Of a DNA stretch of 64,000 nt, positions 11,801-26,800 are shown piece after piece. The notes below the pieces were generated by a model. It ran no database searches. It worked only from the letters and a program-made list of their open reading frames with translations, and had not been told where the DNA came from. The position numbers and the translations under genes were made by a program. The stretch comes from Branchiostoma floridae (lineage: Eukaryota; Chordata; Leptocardii; Amphioxiformes; Branchiostomatidae): NCBI RefSeq assembly GCF_000003815.2, contig NC_049985.1:2271643-2335642 (forward strand), in the 5' to 3' direction. Each line of letters starts with the position of its first letter. Position 1 is the first letter of the stretch.

Positions 11801-14800
11801 TTCCCGACAGCTTCTGCTGCAGAATCCGCTGCGACCGCTCCATCTCCGAGTTCCTCAGCCTGAGCCCCTCCACCTCGTCCAGCAGCTCGTCCTGGTCGTG
11901 AAGCTGTCCGTAGAGTTGTTGAAGTTCCTCCCTCAGCTCGCTGGCTGACTTCCCGTCCAGGGCCAACAGGCGCTTCTCTCTGTTTGGGGTTGTGACGCCG
12001 GAATCGTCTTCGCTGTCGTCTTGGTCCTGTACGTCTCTGGGCCCTATGATGCGCGGTGTGGTCGGGCCATGGTCGGGCTTGGAGGGTTTCTTACCCTTCC
12101 GCAGGGTTTCCATTTCCTGAAAAATATAAAAGTGATCGCATATGAAGTCATTGAACAGGTGAGCTAATCTTTCATTGGTCGTGACAGAAAAAAAATAGAC
12201 GTTATGTAACGTATTTATAGATTATCTATCGGGCGAGGTTTTTCTTTCCTTCCTGAGGGTTTCGATTTCCTGTAAAAGAGTAAAAATCATCTCGGACCTG
12301 TTGATCTCAAATTAACTCAATGTTTTGAAATGAATAAATAAATAGATAATTAAGTTGTCCACGGCGTAATGTCCCGTCCTTAGGATTGCTACACTTTCCA
12401 GTAGCGTGAATGCCAGGTGAGCGACAACAGGCGGAAATCGAACTCACGACCATTGGTCCAGAGGCAGGGTCTCTAACCACTGGGCTATGCTCCCAACGTG
12501 GTAGCATGACATTTCGGCGTAAGGGCAGTTTGGCCTCTAGCCGAACAGGACGATTCGGCACTGGATCCAGGAAGACTCGGGTTATAGTTAGGATTAGGGT
12601 TGAGTTAAGGCGTCCTCTTGACAGTCCTAGGGCTGATGCCGCATCGTCCTGATCGAGTAGAGGCCGACCTGTCCACGACCCGAAAGGTCGGACAATCACG
12701 AGACGCTTATTCCTATTTTCCCCTAACTATCGCAGAGTGGAATTTGTCATCACCAAGCACAGCAAGGGCATCTTCGCTAGATAGTTTTAAAGAACGCTTG
12801 AAGATAGATGGGCAAAAGTTGCGTCTGATAGGTCGTTCAGTGCAAAACAACCAGAAGCTGGCGTGTTATTCAAAAGGTCGGTGCTAGATGACAAAACAAA
12901 GACGACAGAAAAAGGCCACGTTTATTCCTATCAACTTCTGCTTGGAGAGTAGGTTATAACAGCTATATTGATATAGATACGCGCATATGTACCTTTAGAA
13001 GCGCCTGGTTCTGCTGCTGAAGCCGCTTGACCTCGTCCCACAGCATGTTGGTGGGGCGGCTCTCCAGCGCCAGCACCCGCTGCTCCATGACGTGATGCGT
13101 GCTCTGCAGGAACTCGTTCTGCCGCCGCAGCTGCTGAACCATCTCCTGAACACCCTGCTGGTCCAAGACCTGCAGAAACAGACAAGGTTCACTTTACTCC
13201 TGAACCATCTCCCTAACACCTGCGGAAACAGACAAGGTTCCCTTTACTCCTGTCCTGAACCATCTCCTGAACACCTGCAGAAACAGACAAGCTTCACTTT
13301 ACTCCTGAACCATCTCCTGAACACCCTGCTGATCCAACACCTGTGGAAACAGACAGGGTTCACATTACTCCTGAACCGTCTCCTGAACACCCTGCTGGTC
13401 TAAAACCTGCGGAAACAGACAAGCTTCACTTTACTCCTGAACCATCTCCTGAACACCTGCTGAAACAGACAAGCTTCACTTTACTACTACTGAACCATCT
13501 CCTGAACACCTGCAGAAACAGACAAGCTTCACTTTACTCCTGAACCATCTCCTGAACACCCTGCTGGTCCAACACCTGCAGCGAAAGACAGGTTTCACTT
13601 TACTCTCAAGGGCAGACACGACTATTTCTCTTGAACCATCTCCTGTACACCCTGTCTGTCTTACATACACCTGCAACAACAGGCAAGGTTCATTTTACTC
13701 TGAATCATTTGAATAACGATATCATCTACAGCAAGATACAAGGTTTCACTTTAAGAAGAGACAAGGCTATGTTTTTATCATTGAATGAATGTGTGAATGT
13801 ATGAATAAGTGAATGAGGATAAAGTGATAAATTTTCTGTGGCATATATAAAGTTGATTTAGACTCTCGAGTGTCTGTTTGTAAGTGGCAAAACACAACAA
13901 GATTAGATGCATTTTTTATTATAACAATGGTTAGGTCTTACTAATTAAGAAAATGTTAGAATTGTGGGACTCCTTTAAAACTGTGTCTGTTTTTTCGTTT
14001 GTCTGTTGGTTGTCTGTATTGCATACACGAATCAAGGCGTAATATATACTATGTAATGTTATGTGTATGTGTACCAATGTGATGTATATGTTTTAATGTA
14101 TGACCCCAGGAAGAATAGTGGATGCACATGTGTATTCACTAATGGGTGTCATTTTAACAATAAACAATATATCAGATTTGTACAGAATAGCACAAGCTCC
14201 GGACAGCTTTATTTCATCCACTCACACCGGGATGGATCCCTATCGTTTTCGAGTGGTAGGTGTGGCTCTCCTCAAGCACGGGACCTCCATTTAATTTCCT
14301 ATTCGAGTGACATTCTTAGCCTAGGTTTGGTACTCATTTCCACCTGAGTGGAAAATTAGTATATTTCCCAAGGGCACAGCATGTCAGGAGATTGAACCCA
14401 GAACCTCTGGGTCCAGGACTAGCACTCTAATCGCTACGCCTGCAAACAATATTTAGCTGTAAGTAGCTCTGAATGATTATGTTCCAAGTTTAAATATGTT
14501 GAAAGCATTCGTGTACAATGATTCCATGAAGAGTAGAGGTGTAAGTTGCTAATCGAGATCAAAACAAAGAAATAAACAAACAAATAAGATATAAGAATGA
14601 GTTATACCTTATTACATATATCCTTTATTAACCTTAATGTGCATTCCCGTAATGTTTAAAAGTGCAGTTCTGAGCCCAGTAAGTGATTCTAAGAATTTTA
14701 AATGTATCATCCATTGTAAGCAGCAGAAGAATTCATTGTCCCTACAGGGAACCCTGCCATTTTCTTCCGTTCCATTAGAAATAAGATCCATCATTAAATA

Positions 14801-17800
14801 TCTAAAGCGTATGACACATCCACTATTGGATACCTAACGTGTATTACACAACGCAATCAGACATGCCTATCTTGTGGAGATGAAATTCAATGCGTAAAAT
14901 TGAATTGTACATTTATTTCAGCGGAACAGATGAATGAATGACATTAAATATATTGCCTTGCATTCTGTGAATACATTGATATCTGATAAGTGTGATAACA
15001 CTTACATGCAAATGAATGTTGTGGAGTCATGTTAAAAACTTTTAGATTCCGTGGAAAAATTTGATACAACCAGGATATTCAGAAACAACTAAATGTCCGT
15101 CGAGAGTCAGCGCCAGTCCCAATGGCAATGGACGGTCCAGTCCGTGTTCCTCCCGTGTCAGCACGTGCCTGATAAACGTGCCGTCCCGACTGAACACGGA
15201 AACACGAAAGTTTTTAAAGTCAGCCACGATGATGTTGTCCTCGCCGTCCGTGATGACAGACCAGGGGCTGTACAGCTGACCAGGTTCCGAGCCACGTGAC
15301 CCGCACGTGAAGAGATAACGACCGGTGGGGTCAAATATCTTCAAGTTGTTGTTGTCACAGTCATTGACGATGATTTGGTTGCTGCTGTTGACGGTCACGC
15401 GGAGATAGGAACCCAGCTGCTGCTGACCTTGACCTTTATCCCCGAACTTCAGCATGACGTCACCGCTGGGACTAAGTACGAAAACTTGGTGCTCGATAGT
15501 GACGATGACGCGTCCCAAACCGTCAACAGCAACACCACGTGTAGCGCCTCCTCTCTGTGCAGCCCCTGTCACCTGGATGACACGTGACTCCCTCCCCTGT
15601 TTGTCCAGTACGTGAATCCTGTGTCCGTCCCCTGTCACCAACAGCTCACCGTTTGTCAGTGCCGCCACATACAACGGCTTGAACCTTAGGTCGACCTTCC
15701 TCTTGAAGGAGCCATCTTTGTCTAGAAATTGCAGGCGCAAGTTGCTATAATCAGCCACAACAATGTCTCCCTCTGCGGTGACAGCGAGCGAGCTCGGAAA
15801 GGCAAACTGTCCAACTCCACAGCCCTTCTTACCAACAGTTTTCACGTGTTTTAGACTCGAGCCGCCATTCCCGATCACCACGTTTGGTCGCACTTGCGTG
15901 ATTTTTTGCGGTGAGCACAAAGGTGTTTTCACCTGGTTTATTCCACCTACAAGTCTAGCTACTTCCTGCTCCAGTTCTCCGGTTGGTGGGTCAAAGGTCA
16001 AGTTCACAAAGTTCTTGGGAAGTTCAGACTTCTCAGTGTTTTTGTACTCCGCGGTTTGATCCAACCGTCCGGTCAGTTCTCCGGCCACCGACATGAGCTC
16101 CGCCGGGCTCCCGTACTCCAACACGTTGTCCGTGAACTGGACACAGCTCCTGGCTGAGGCCAGGTCCATCTCAGCTGCCTCCATGGCGGCTTCCATCTGT
16201 TTCTCCCGAGCAGCGTTCATGGCGCGAAGCTGAACGATTCTGTCGTTTCCCACCTTCTTCGCGGCCTCGATGATCGAGTTGACTTGTTTTCTGATCTGTT
16301 CTTCTGTTCGCTGTACCTGTGCAGACCACTCGTCCTTCACTGACTGCAACTCTTCTATCCACTTCTCACGCAGGTCTGCTGTGTTCTTGACTGTCGCAAG
16401 TTTTGCCTTGACCTTTGCCCCCTCCCTCTCGGCCGCCTTCTCTATCTCCACATACTGGTGATCTTTGTGCGCCGTGACCACACAGTGCAGACAGATGACC
16501 CGGTGGCAGGTGTCACAGTAGAACTTGTTCAGTTCATGGTGATCCTCACACTTGGAGGTCTCCCTTGCCCGGAGCTCGGCGGCAGCCTTGCCGGATTGGA
16601 GGTCTTGAACTTTGTGGGACCGATTAGCTTTGAAGCGTCCGTGCATATCGTTACACGTCTGACACAGGTAGTCAGTACACTCCAAGCAGTAGAACTGAGC
16701 CTTGTTGCCTACCTCACATACCGTACAGGGGATTCCATCCTCCGGCGCCTCGGAAATTTCCCCTTTCGGCTGTTGTTGTAGAATGTCGCGCAGTTTGCCA
16801 ACGAGGAAGTTGGACTTCAGCTCTTGGACGCCATTTCTGGGCAGTGGCACGTCCTGTCGGCATGTTGGACAGTCCAGTTTCCCTACCGGCTCTGTGGCCA
16901 GGAGCTTCTCCAAACACGGCTGGCAGAAGGTGTGAAGACACGGCAGCATCTTAGGCTGCTTGAAGTCCTCCAAACACACCTGGCAGACGAGAAATTCGTC
17001 TGTTATATCGCTGATCGCGTTCGACGCCATTGTCACTAAGCACTGAATGTTGACATTGGCACGCCCACTGAAACTTTAGAAGGGGTCACAGTAAAACGCT
17101 TTGAGCGTTCGACCTTATCAATTATGTTTACCTTCTATTCACACTTTAGGTCGTTCCATTCCATAAGTTTGGAGGGGTGCAGACCCACTGTCGATACGAC
17201 GCAAAGAGATACGATAATAAGGCAAGCAACATATAGCCTATAGGGATGAAAGGGTAATCGTAAGTTGTGTCGAGTTGTCGGAAGGTTGACCAGAATTTCC
17301 CTGGGTTCAAGGGGAAAGTCCTGACGGCCTTTGGGAACACCTTGTGATATCGCGTGGCGTAATCGGCAGCGCTTTGGGCTCAGACCTAAGAGGTCTTGGG
17401 TTCGAAACCTGCCATTGTGATTTAACTAGTACGAGGAGTACTGTACGAGTTTGTCTTCTAGTGAAAAATGTGATAGCACCCCTCTATTGCATTAACTCAT
17501 TAGTTAGAATAAATTTGTGTCTATCATTGAAAAAGGTAATAGCATCCATCTATAACATTAATTCACGAAAAAGAGGGGAAAGTTGGTTCTACTAGTGAAA
17601 GAATGTGATAGCACCACTCTACCACCTTAATTCACTAGTGAGAGTAAAAGGTCTGATCTAAATTAATTCTTGAAATAATGAGATACCATTGTGACAACCA
17701 TTGTCACGTGTAAAAGTAGCTAACATGGTTTTCAACTGAAAAACTTTTTGAACTAAAATAATGAGATAAATAGACCACTACCGGGTCAGTAAATTAATGT

Positions 17801-20800
17801 AAGGGAAGGGTGTTATCACATTTTTCACTACTAGACACAGATTTAGACCAGATGTATACCTTTTACTAGTGAATTAGTGTGATAGCACCCATTATCACAT
17901 TAAGTCACTAGGTAAGTGGAAAAAACTGCATCTACTAGTGAAAAATGTGATGGCACTCCTCTATCACATTAATTCACAAGTGAGAGAGGGAAAGTGTTGC
18001 TACTAGTGACAAAAATGTGATAGCACCCCTCTATCACATTAATTCACTAGTAAGAGAAAAACTGTGTCTACTAGTGAAAAATGTGATAGCACCCCTCTAT
18101 CACATTAATTCACTAGTATACGTAAGAGAAAAACTGCATACTAGCGAAAAATGTGATAGCACCCCTCTATCACATTAATTCACTAGTAAGAGGAAAAGTG
18201 TGTCTACTAGTGAAAAATGTGATAGCACTCCTCTATCACATTAATTCACAATTAAGAGGAAAAAGTGTTGCTACTAGTGACAAAAATGTGATAGCACTCC
18301 TCGGTACATTAATTCACTAGTAAGAGAAAAAACTGTGTCTACTAGAGAAAAATTCAATAGTAAAAGGAAAACATCTGATCTCATCAAGCAGAACGTAAGA
18401 TATTGCATTAATTTAAAGACACCACAGAGCAGAGTCTAAACTATTAACATTATAAAGCCTGTCATCGTCATCTCAAGTCACCATTCTGTAATCTTTATGA
18501 ACAACCAAAAACAGAATGGTACAGAAAGGTTAAAAAAGGTATGAAACATAGTTCTACATCAAGTATAATGCATAGCGTATAAAGTCCTCATCAAATATGT
18601 GCAAGCTACTCGTGCTGCATGATAATCTGTTGTATGGGGAAGGTTCAACTTAACGGAGTGCTGGATAGCATGAAGGATTCATGTACGTGTAATCTAACAT
18701 TGCACAAGTATCTAAAATTCCATGACCTGATACCTGGTTACTGAATCCTTTATTGACCTTTTTAGTACTCTTTGCTTGATGTATTGGACTTTTTCTAATA
18801 AAATGAGACAAGAGTCCATTTGTGGTACTGCACACCACGATAAAATTGACTAAACTTTAAACGCTAATATCTCGAAAACAAAACATTAGATTTGAACGCG
18901 GTTTTAACCTAACTCATTAGTTAGGGTTAACAATGTGCCTTTTTCTAGGAGTGGGTGGGGAGGGGGTCTAGGAGAGATGGTTTCTAACGGGCTTGGCTTG
19001 CCTTCCTGGCTATTGGTGAACGTTTTTCGCAGTTTAGCAGAATTTTCGAATTGATAGGAAGTATGAATTTTTCTGTCGCATAGAACAAATACATGAAACA
19101 CAGCAATGAATGAAAGAACACTTTCGGCGTCCCTAAAACAATCATTATTGACCATCATACTGAAGCATGTTTTCTCAAACTTTAATATTAAAAGTCTTTT
19201 GGTCTTTGTTGGATATACAATATTTACAAATAAAGTGCATTGTACAGTGGTTCATAGAGAGATACTTTGTTCTTGTGGAGATTGAAGTTAAAAGGTAAAA
19301 TGTAACTGTATCATAGCGGCACACATGGATGCATGGCGTTATATATTGTCTTCGGTGCTTTAGAAAAATGTTTAACGCTTTGGATGAATTGATGTCATTA
19401 ATATCTGTTCGCTTAGATTGAAAAATTGTATTAGTGATTTGATAAGTGAAGATCAAACTGGTTATTTGAAAAACAGATTCATTGGAGAGAATATACGAAG
19501 AATTTTAGAATTAATTGAATATTATGACACTAACGAAAAACCAGGACTGATCTTTATTGCCGATTTCGAGAAGGCATTTGATAGCCTAAGATGGGATTAT
19601 ATGTTTAAAGTTTTGAACTATTTTGGCTTTGGGGAATCTCTTATTAAATGGATTTCGGTTTTATACAACAATATTTCTAGTAAAGTAATAAACAATGGAC
19701 ATATTTCTGACGCCTTTCCTCTTCTCCGTGGTGTTCGACAGGGGTGTCCCCTCTCCCCCTACTTGTTTATTTTATGTGTAGAATTATTAGCCACAAAAAT
19801 CAGGACCAACGAACACATAAAAGGACTTAAGATACACACTCTGGAAACCAAGGTCTCACAGTTTGCTGATGATTCTAATTTTCCTCTGCAACCCGAAGCA
19901 CAATCTCTAGTAGCCCTCGTTGAAGATTTAAAGAATTTTTCAATAATTTCTGGCTTAAAACCGAACTTTGACAAATGTACGATTTTAAGAATAGGCTCTT
20001 TAAAAAACACAACTTTTTCTCTCCCTTGTGATCTTCCTATCAAATGGACTAATGGCCCTGTACAACTTCTAGGGATTATGCTGGGTTTAGGCACAACTGG
20101 TTATACCGAAAAATTAGATCAGAATTACTGGACAAAACTAGCTAAGATAGACAAGATCTTGCTCCCCTGGAGAGGACATTCCTTAACACTTTTTGGTAAA
20201 ATTGCCTTGGTGAACTCTCTAATAGTATCACAATTTACATATCTATTCATGGCTTTACCTTCTCCTAGCGCCAAGTTCTTTAAGGAGTATGAGAAAAAGA
20301 TATTCAATTTCATTTGGAATGGGCGCCCAGAAAAGATTAAACGCAAGGTTATATATAACACCTATGACTGTGGTGGTCTGAAATTAATACACTTACCCAC
20401 TTTTGATCTCACTCGTAAGGCATCGTGGATACCTAGACTATGGCAAGCAAAAACACCTTTAAGTAAATACTTGACTGATTTCCCAGATCCTGTATGTAAA
20501 CTTTACCCTTTCTTGCAATTATCTAAATATCATATAGACTGTATTTTCACTAAGTTTTCTCGGTCTGTTAGTCCTTTCTTCATCAATGCCCTTAAAGCAT
20601 GGCTTTCCTTCCAATTTAAGCCACCTGAAACACACCAGGACATACAATCACAGCTTTTATGGCTCAACTCAAATATTACTATAGACAGCAAGCCTATTCA
20701 CTTTAGAAAGCAAGCTACTGGTCAAATATTATTTATAAGTGACCTTTTAGATACAAATGGAAAATTTTTGTCATATAAGGAATTATCGCTGAAATTTGGG

Positions 20801-23800
20801 AAAACTCTTCAAATGATGGAATATAATCAAATAATCTCCGCTATCCCAAGCACCTGGAAAAGACATCTTAAGGATAAACCACTTACTATAGGACCTAATG
20901 CACCCTTCATATCAAACTATTCCTGGTTGGGGGCACGTAAGATAAATAAAGATATATACATGACAACTCTTTTGACAAATAACGTAGTCCAAACCCCAGT
21001 TAAAATCCAAACATATTGGGAAGAAATACTTGACATAATAATACCATGGAAACAAGTTTATAGACTGATATACAAGACTACAATATGTCCGAGACTAAGA
21101 TTTTTCCAATTTAGGATGTTACATAAATTTCTACCTACCAGAAAAATGTTATATATTTGGAAACTCTCGGACAGCCCTATTTGCATACACTGTGGAAATG
21201 AGCAAGAAGATACACTGCATCTATTTTGGGAATGTCCAAGAGTTTCCCAATTTTGGAGAGATGTCAAGAAATGGCACGAACGAGTATCGAGTGAACCATT
21301 ACACATAGATTTAGCAAGTGTAATTTTGGGTGATCTAACAGTAAATTCCCCTAGGCTGAACAATACACTAATATTAATGGCAAAATTTTTTATTTACAAA
21401 CAGCAAGAAAAACACCTATCATTAAACCATTTTATCTCATATATTAAGACTTCTTACAAATTGGGATTTATAATAGCTTCCAGAAAGAACAAATTGGCAG
21501 TTCACTACAGTAAATGGGGAGAAATACTTCACATCATTTCTTAAACCCCTCTATTTTCTTTTTGTCTTTTGCTACTCTTGTGGTTTTGCATTATTCAATT
21601 ATTTTCACTAGTATTTGAAGCGAAATGTTGTATTGATGGTTTCTTATGTGTCTGTACTTTATTTGAGATTATTCTTGTTTAAAGTTTACCATTAATTTAC
21701 ACTGATGTTACTTTTCTTATGTAAACGATACTACCTTATACTACTGTATTAGTTTATTTGGTTGGTATTATTTTCTTCCCGCTGTAGTATTGTTATCTAT
21801 TTTTGGATCCGTGGTTTATGTTTATGTTTTGTCTCAGTTATTGTCTCCATCTCTATTGTCATTATGTATTCTTCTGTTATTTCTGTTTATTTGAAATGCA
21901 ATAAATATTAAAAAAAAAAAAATCTGTTCGGTACAATAAGCGGTACATGCAGTAGTAGAACTAGAAGGATGTTGTGAAGTTGTTCGAAAAACGTTATTTT
22001 CCGTGGAAAAATATAATAGAATGAGTACATTCAGAAACGACCAAATGTCCGTCGTGAGTCAGCGCCAGTCCCAATGGACCGCACAGTCCGTGTTCCTCCC
22101 GTGTCAGCACGTGCCTGATAAACGTGCCGTTCCGACTGAACACGGAAACACGCCAGTTGTTACAGTCAGCCACGATGATTTTGTCCTCGCTGTCCGTGAT
22201 GACACATTCGGGCTTGTTGAGCTGACCAGGTCCCGAGCCGAGTGACCCGCACGTGAAAAGATGACGACCGGCGGGGTCAAATACCTTCACGTTGTGGTTG
22301 TCATAGTCACTGACGATGATTTGGTTGCTGCTGTTGACGGTAACGCGGAGGTCGGAACTCAGCTGCTGCTGACCTTGACCTTTGTATCCGAATTTCAGCA
22401 TGACGTCACCGCCGGGACTGAGTACAAGAACTTGGTACCCGATAGTGACGATGATGCGTCCCAAACCGTCAACAGCGACACCGAGTGTAGTTTCATCTGT
22501 CTCTGCAGCCCCTGTCACCTGGATGACACGTGACTCCCTCCCCTGTTTGTCCAGTACGTGAATCTTGTGTCCGTCTCCTGTCACCAACAGTTCACCGTTT
22601 GTCAGTGCCGCCACAGACCACGGCTTGAACCCCAGATCGACCTTCTTCTTGAAAGAGCCACCTTTGTTCAGAAATTGCAGCCGTGAGTTTTCATTATCAG
22701 TTACTACAATGTCTCCCTCTGCGGTGACTGCGAGATAGTCTAACTGCCCATCCCCACTGCCCTCTTCCCCAACAGTTTTCACGTGTTTTACACTCGCACC
22801 GCCATTCCCGATCACCACGTTCGGTTGCACCTGCCTGATTTGAGGTGGACGCAAAGGTGTTCTCACCTGTTTTATCCCACTTACAAGTTTAGCTACTTCC
22901 TGCTCTAGGTCACCAGCTGGTGGGTCTAAGGTCAAGGTCACAAAGTTCTCGGTCAGTTCAGATTTCACGGTGTTCTTGTCTTCCCCGGTTTGGTCCAACC
23001 GTCCGGCCAGTTCTCCTGCCACCGACATGAGCTCCGCCGGGCTCCCGTACTCCAACACGTTGTCCGTGAACTGGACACAGCTCCTGGCTGAGGCCAGGTC
23101 CATCTCAGCTGTCTCCATGGCGGCTTCCATCTGTTTCTCCCGAGCAACGTTCATGGCGCGAAGCTGAGCGATTCTGTCGTTTCCCACCTTCTTCGCGGTA
23201 TCGATGATCGAGTTGACTTGTTTTCTGATCTGTTCTTCTGTCCGCTGTACCTCTGAAGACCACACGTTCTTCACTAACTGCAGCTGCTGTATCCACATCT
23301 CATGCAGGTCTGCTGTGTTCTTGACTGTCGCCAGTTTTGCCTTGATCTTTGCTCCCTCCCTCTCGGCCGCCTTCTCTATCTCCACATACTGGTGATCTTT
23401 GTGCGCCGTGACCACACAGTGCAGACAGATGACCCGGTGACAGGTATCACAGTGGAACTTGTTCAGTTCACGGTGATCCTCACACTTGGAGGTCTCCCTT
23501 GCTCTTAGCTCGGCGGCAGCTTGGCCGGATTGCAGGTCTTGAAGTGTTACAACTTTGTGGGACTTGGTCACTTGAAGCCGACGATGGGTGCCGTTACATG
23601 TCTGACACAAATAGTTGGTACACACCACACAGTAGAACTGAGCCGAGTTCCCGACCTCACAGGCCGTACATGGGACTCCTTCCTCCCGCGCCTTGGAAGT
23701 ACTAGTTGCCCCTTTCGGCTGTTGTTGCAGAATGTCGCGCAGTTTGCCAACGAGGAAGTTGGACTTCAGACCCTTCACGCCATTTTCTGGGAGGGGCACG

Positions 23801-26800
23801 TCCTGTCGGCATGTTGGACAGTCCAGTTTCCCTAAAGGCTCTGTGGCCAGGAGCTTCTCCAAACACGGCTGGCAGAAGGTGTGAAGACACGACAGCATCT
23901 TAGGCTGCTTGAAGTCCTCCAAACACACCTGGCAGACGAGAAATTCGTCTGTTATATCGCTGATCGTGTTCGACGCCATTTTTACCAAGTACTGTATATT
24001 GACTCTGTCACGCCCACTAAAGCTTTGCAAAGGGTCACAATGCAAAGCTTTGGTCGCTTATCATTAATATTTACCAGGTTATGAACTTTTGTCGCTTTTG
24101 GACGATCCATTTCAGGCGTTTTGAGGGGTACAGTCCGTGCAGACCCACTGCTGACACGACGCAAAGGGATACGATGCATTGATAAGGCAGGCAAGATTGA
24201 CCGAAGGCCGTCGACACCGGCTAAGCCAGGGAAATATTGACTTCGGCACACCCACTGAAACTTTGGAGAGGGTCACAGTGTGAAACTTTGAGCGCGTATC
24301 ATTGGTGTTTACTATGTTATATGGCTTCAGGACGTTCAATTACAGGCGTTTACAAGGGTTCAGGATGTTTCAAAGTACGCCGTGTACAGAATAGTACAGT
24401 CAGGTTAAGAAAGGTATGGAAAAAACATCGTTCTACATCAGGTACTATGCATAGCGTATAAGTCTTCATCAAATATGTGCAAGCTACTAGTACTGTATTA
24501 TAATCTGTGTAGGTGAAAATCCAACTTAACGGTGTGCTGCATAGCGTGAAGGATTCATGTACATGTAATCTAACATTGCACAAGTAACTAAAATTCCATA
24601 ACCTAATAACTGATTACTGAATCCTTTATTGACCTTTTAGTACTCTTTGCTAGATGTATTGGGCTATTTCTAATACAAGAAGAGAAAAGTGTCCATTTAT
24701 AATACAGCACACCACGATGAAATTGACTAAACTTTAAACACTCATATCTCGCCAACAAGGCACTAGATATGAACGCGGTTTTCACCAAATAACTTCGTAT
24801 TAGTTAGTTTTAACAATGTGCCTTTTTCTAGGAGTGGATGGGGAGGGGTATAGAAGGGGCGGTTGCTAACGGGCGTGGCTTGCCTAGTGACCATCCTCGC
24901 TACCAAGTTACTGGCTATTGGTGAACGTTGTTCCAAAGTAGAATTGATTGAAAATTATGAATTCTTCTGTCGTGTAGAACTGATATATGAAACATTACAG
25001 TATATGTAAGAACATTTCATGTGTATCTGAAACAAGCCTTTATTGAACAAAATTTTAGATTATTGTAAATGCAGAAACTTTCGCGGTGGATTAATGCTCG
25101 CGGTTTTCGCAGCGGCCGCTTCACCGTGAATTTAAAACCACTGCGAACATTTATCCATAACAGTAAGAGACTACAATGTATGGTGCTACCACGAAATTAA
25201 TACCACCGCAAAAAAGTCCATTTCCCCGCTACCGCGAACTTAAATCTCCGCGAACTTAAATGCATTTACAGTATTTTTCAATCTTGTCATCGTTAATTTT
25301 ACATGTGGAGTCAAATACAGAGGATTTAAACTAAGACGGGGTTTTAAAGTGTATTTGAAAGCAATATTGCAAATATATACGAGGGCAACCTTTTTCATCT
25401 TTATTACGATAAAGATTACAATAGGGATAATTTTTTGTCTTTGTTGGATACAGCATATGTACAAATGACGAGCATAATACAATGATTTATAGAGACATAC
25501 TTTGTTCTTTTGGAGATTGAATTTGAAGTGTAAAATTGTATCTCAGCGGCACAGAAGAATGGATTACATTGTGTATTGTCTTGCATGCTTAAGAACAAAG
25601 ATAAAAGGCCTGTGATTACATTGATTTTTGCACAATAACACATGTAATAGAAGGATGCGGAAAGCAGTTAAAAACTTTATTTTCCGCGGAAAAATTTTAT
25701 ACAACCAGGAAATTCAGAAACAACAAAATGCCCGTCGTGGGTCAGCGCCAGTCCCAATGGACGGTACAGTCCGTGTTCCTTCCGTGTCAGCACGTGCCTG
25801 ATAAACGTGCCGTCCCGACTGAACATGGAAACACGATCGTTGCCAAAGTCAGCCACGATGATGTTGTCCTCGCTGTCCGTTATGACAGTCTCGGGGTTTT
25901 CCAGCTGACCAGGTCCCCGGCCATGTGACCCGCATGTGAAGAGATGACGACCGGTGGGGTCAAATACCTTCACGTTGTGGTTGCTATAGTCACTGACGAT
26001 GATTTGGTTGCTGCTGTTGACGGTCACGCGGAGATAGGAACCCAGCTGCTGCTGACCTTGACCTTTATCCCCGAACTTCAGCATGACGTCACCGCTGGGA
26101 CTAAGTACGAAAACTCGGTGCTCGATAGTGACGATGATGCGTCCCAAACCGTCATCAGCAACACCACGTGTAGCGCCTCCTCTCTGTGCAGCCCCTGTCA
26201 CCTGGATGACACGTGACTCCCTCCCCTGTTTGTCCAGTACGTGAATCCTGTGTCCGTCTCCTGTCACCAACAGCTCACCGTTTGTCAGTGCCGCTACATA
26301 CACTGGCACGAATCGCAGATTGACCTTCTTCTTGAAGGAGCCATCTTTGTCCAGAAATTGCAGGCGTTTGTTGCAACAATCAGTCACTACAATGTCTCCC
26401 TCCGCAGTAACGGCGAGCGAGGTCGGGAAGTAAAACTGTCCAGCCCCACTGCCCTTCTTCCCAACAGTTTTCACGTGTTTTAGACTCGCGCCACCATTCC
26501 CGATCACCACGTCCAGTCGCACCTGCGTGATGTGAGGTGAGCACAAAGGTGTTCTCACCTGCCTTTTTATCCCACCCCGGAGGGCGACGGCAGCCTGGCC
26601 GGATTGCAGGTCTTGAATGGTTACAACTCGGTGGGACTTGGTCGCTTGAAGCCGACTGTGGGTGTAGTTACATTTCCGACACAGGTAGTCGGTACACTGC
26701 ACACAGTAGAACTGAGCCGAGTTCCCGACCTCACAGGCCGTACAGGGGACTCCATCCTCCCTCGCCTCGGAAGTTTTCCCTTTCGGCTGTTGTTGTGGCT

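Noticed and set aside
13092-13543. Plus-strand frames of 103 and 66 codons rich in Leu, Pro and Asn-His
   Set aside because: They are translations of the exon-seeded minisatellite on the wrong strand.
15061-17039. Several long plus-strand frames opposite the TRIM genes
   Set aside because: Shadows of the TRIM coding strand; they recur in each paralogue because the genes are similar.
17345-17425. Functional tRNA gene
   Set aside because: A and B boxes are present, but the acceptor stem does not close and the T stem has mismatches.
17455-18365. CRISPR-like array (regular repeats with palindromes)
   Set aside because: Units are contiguous satellite copies without unique spacers, in an animal genome, with no cas genes.
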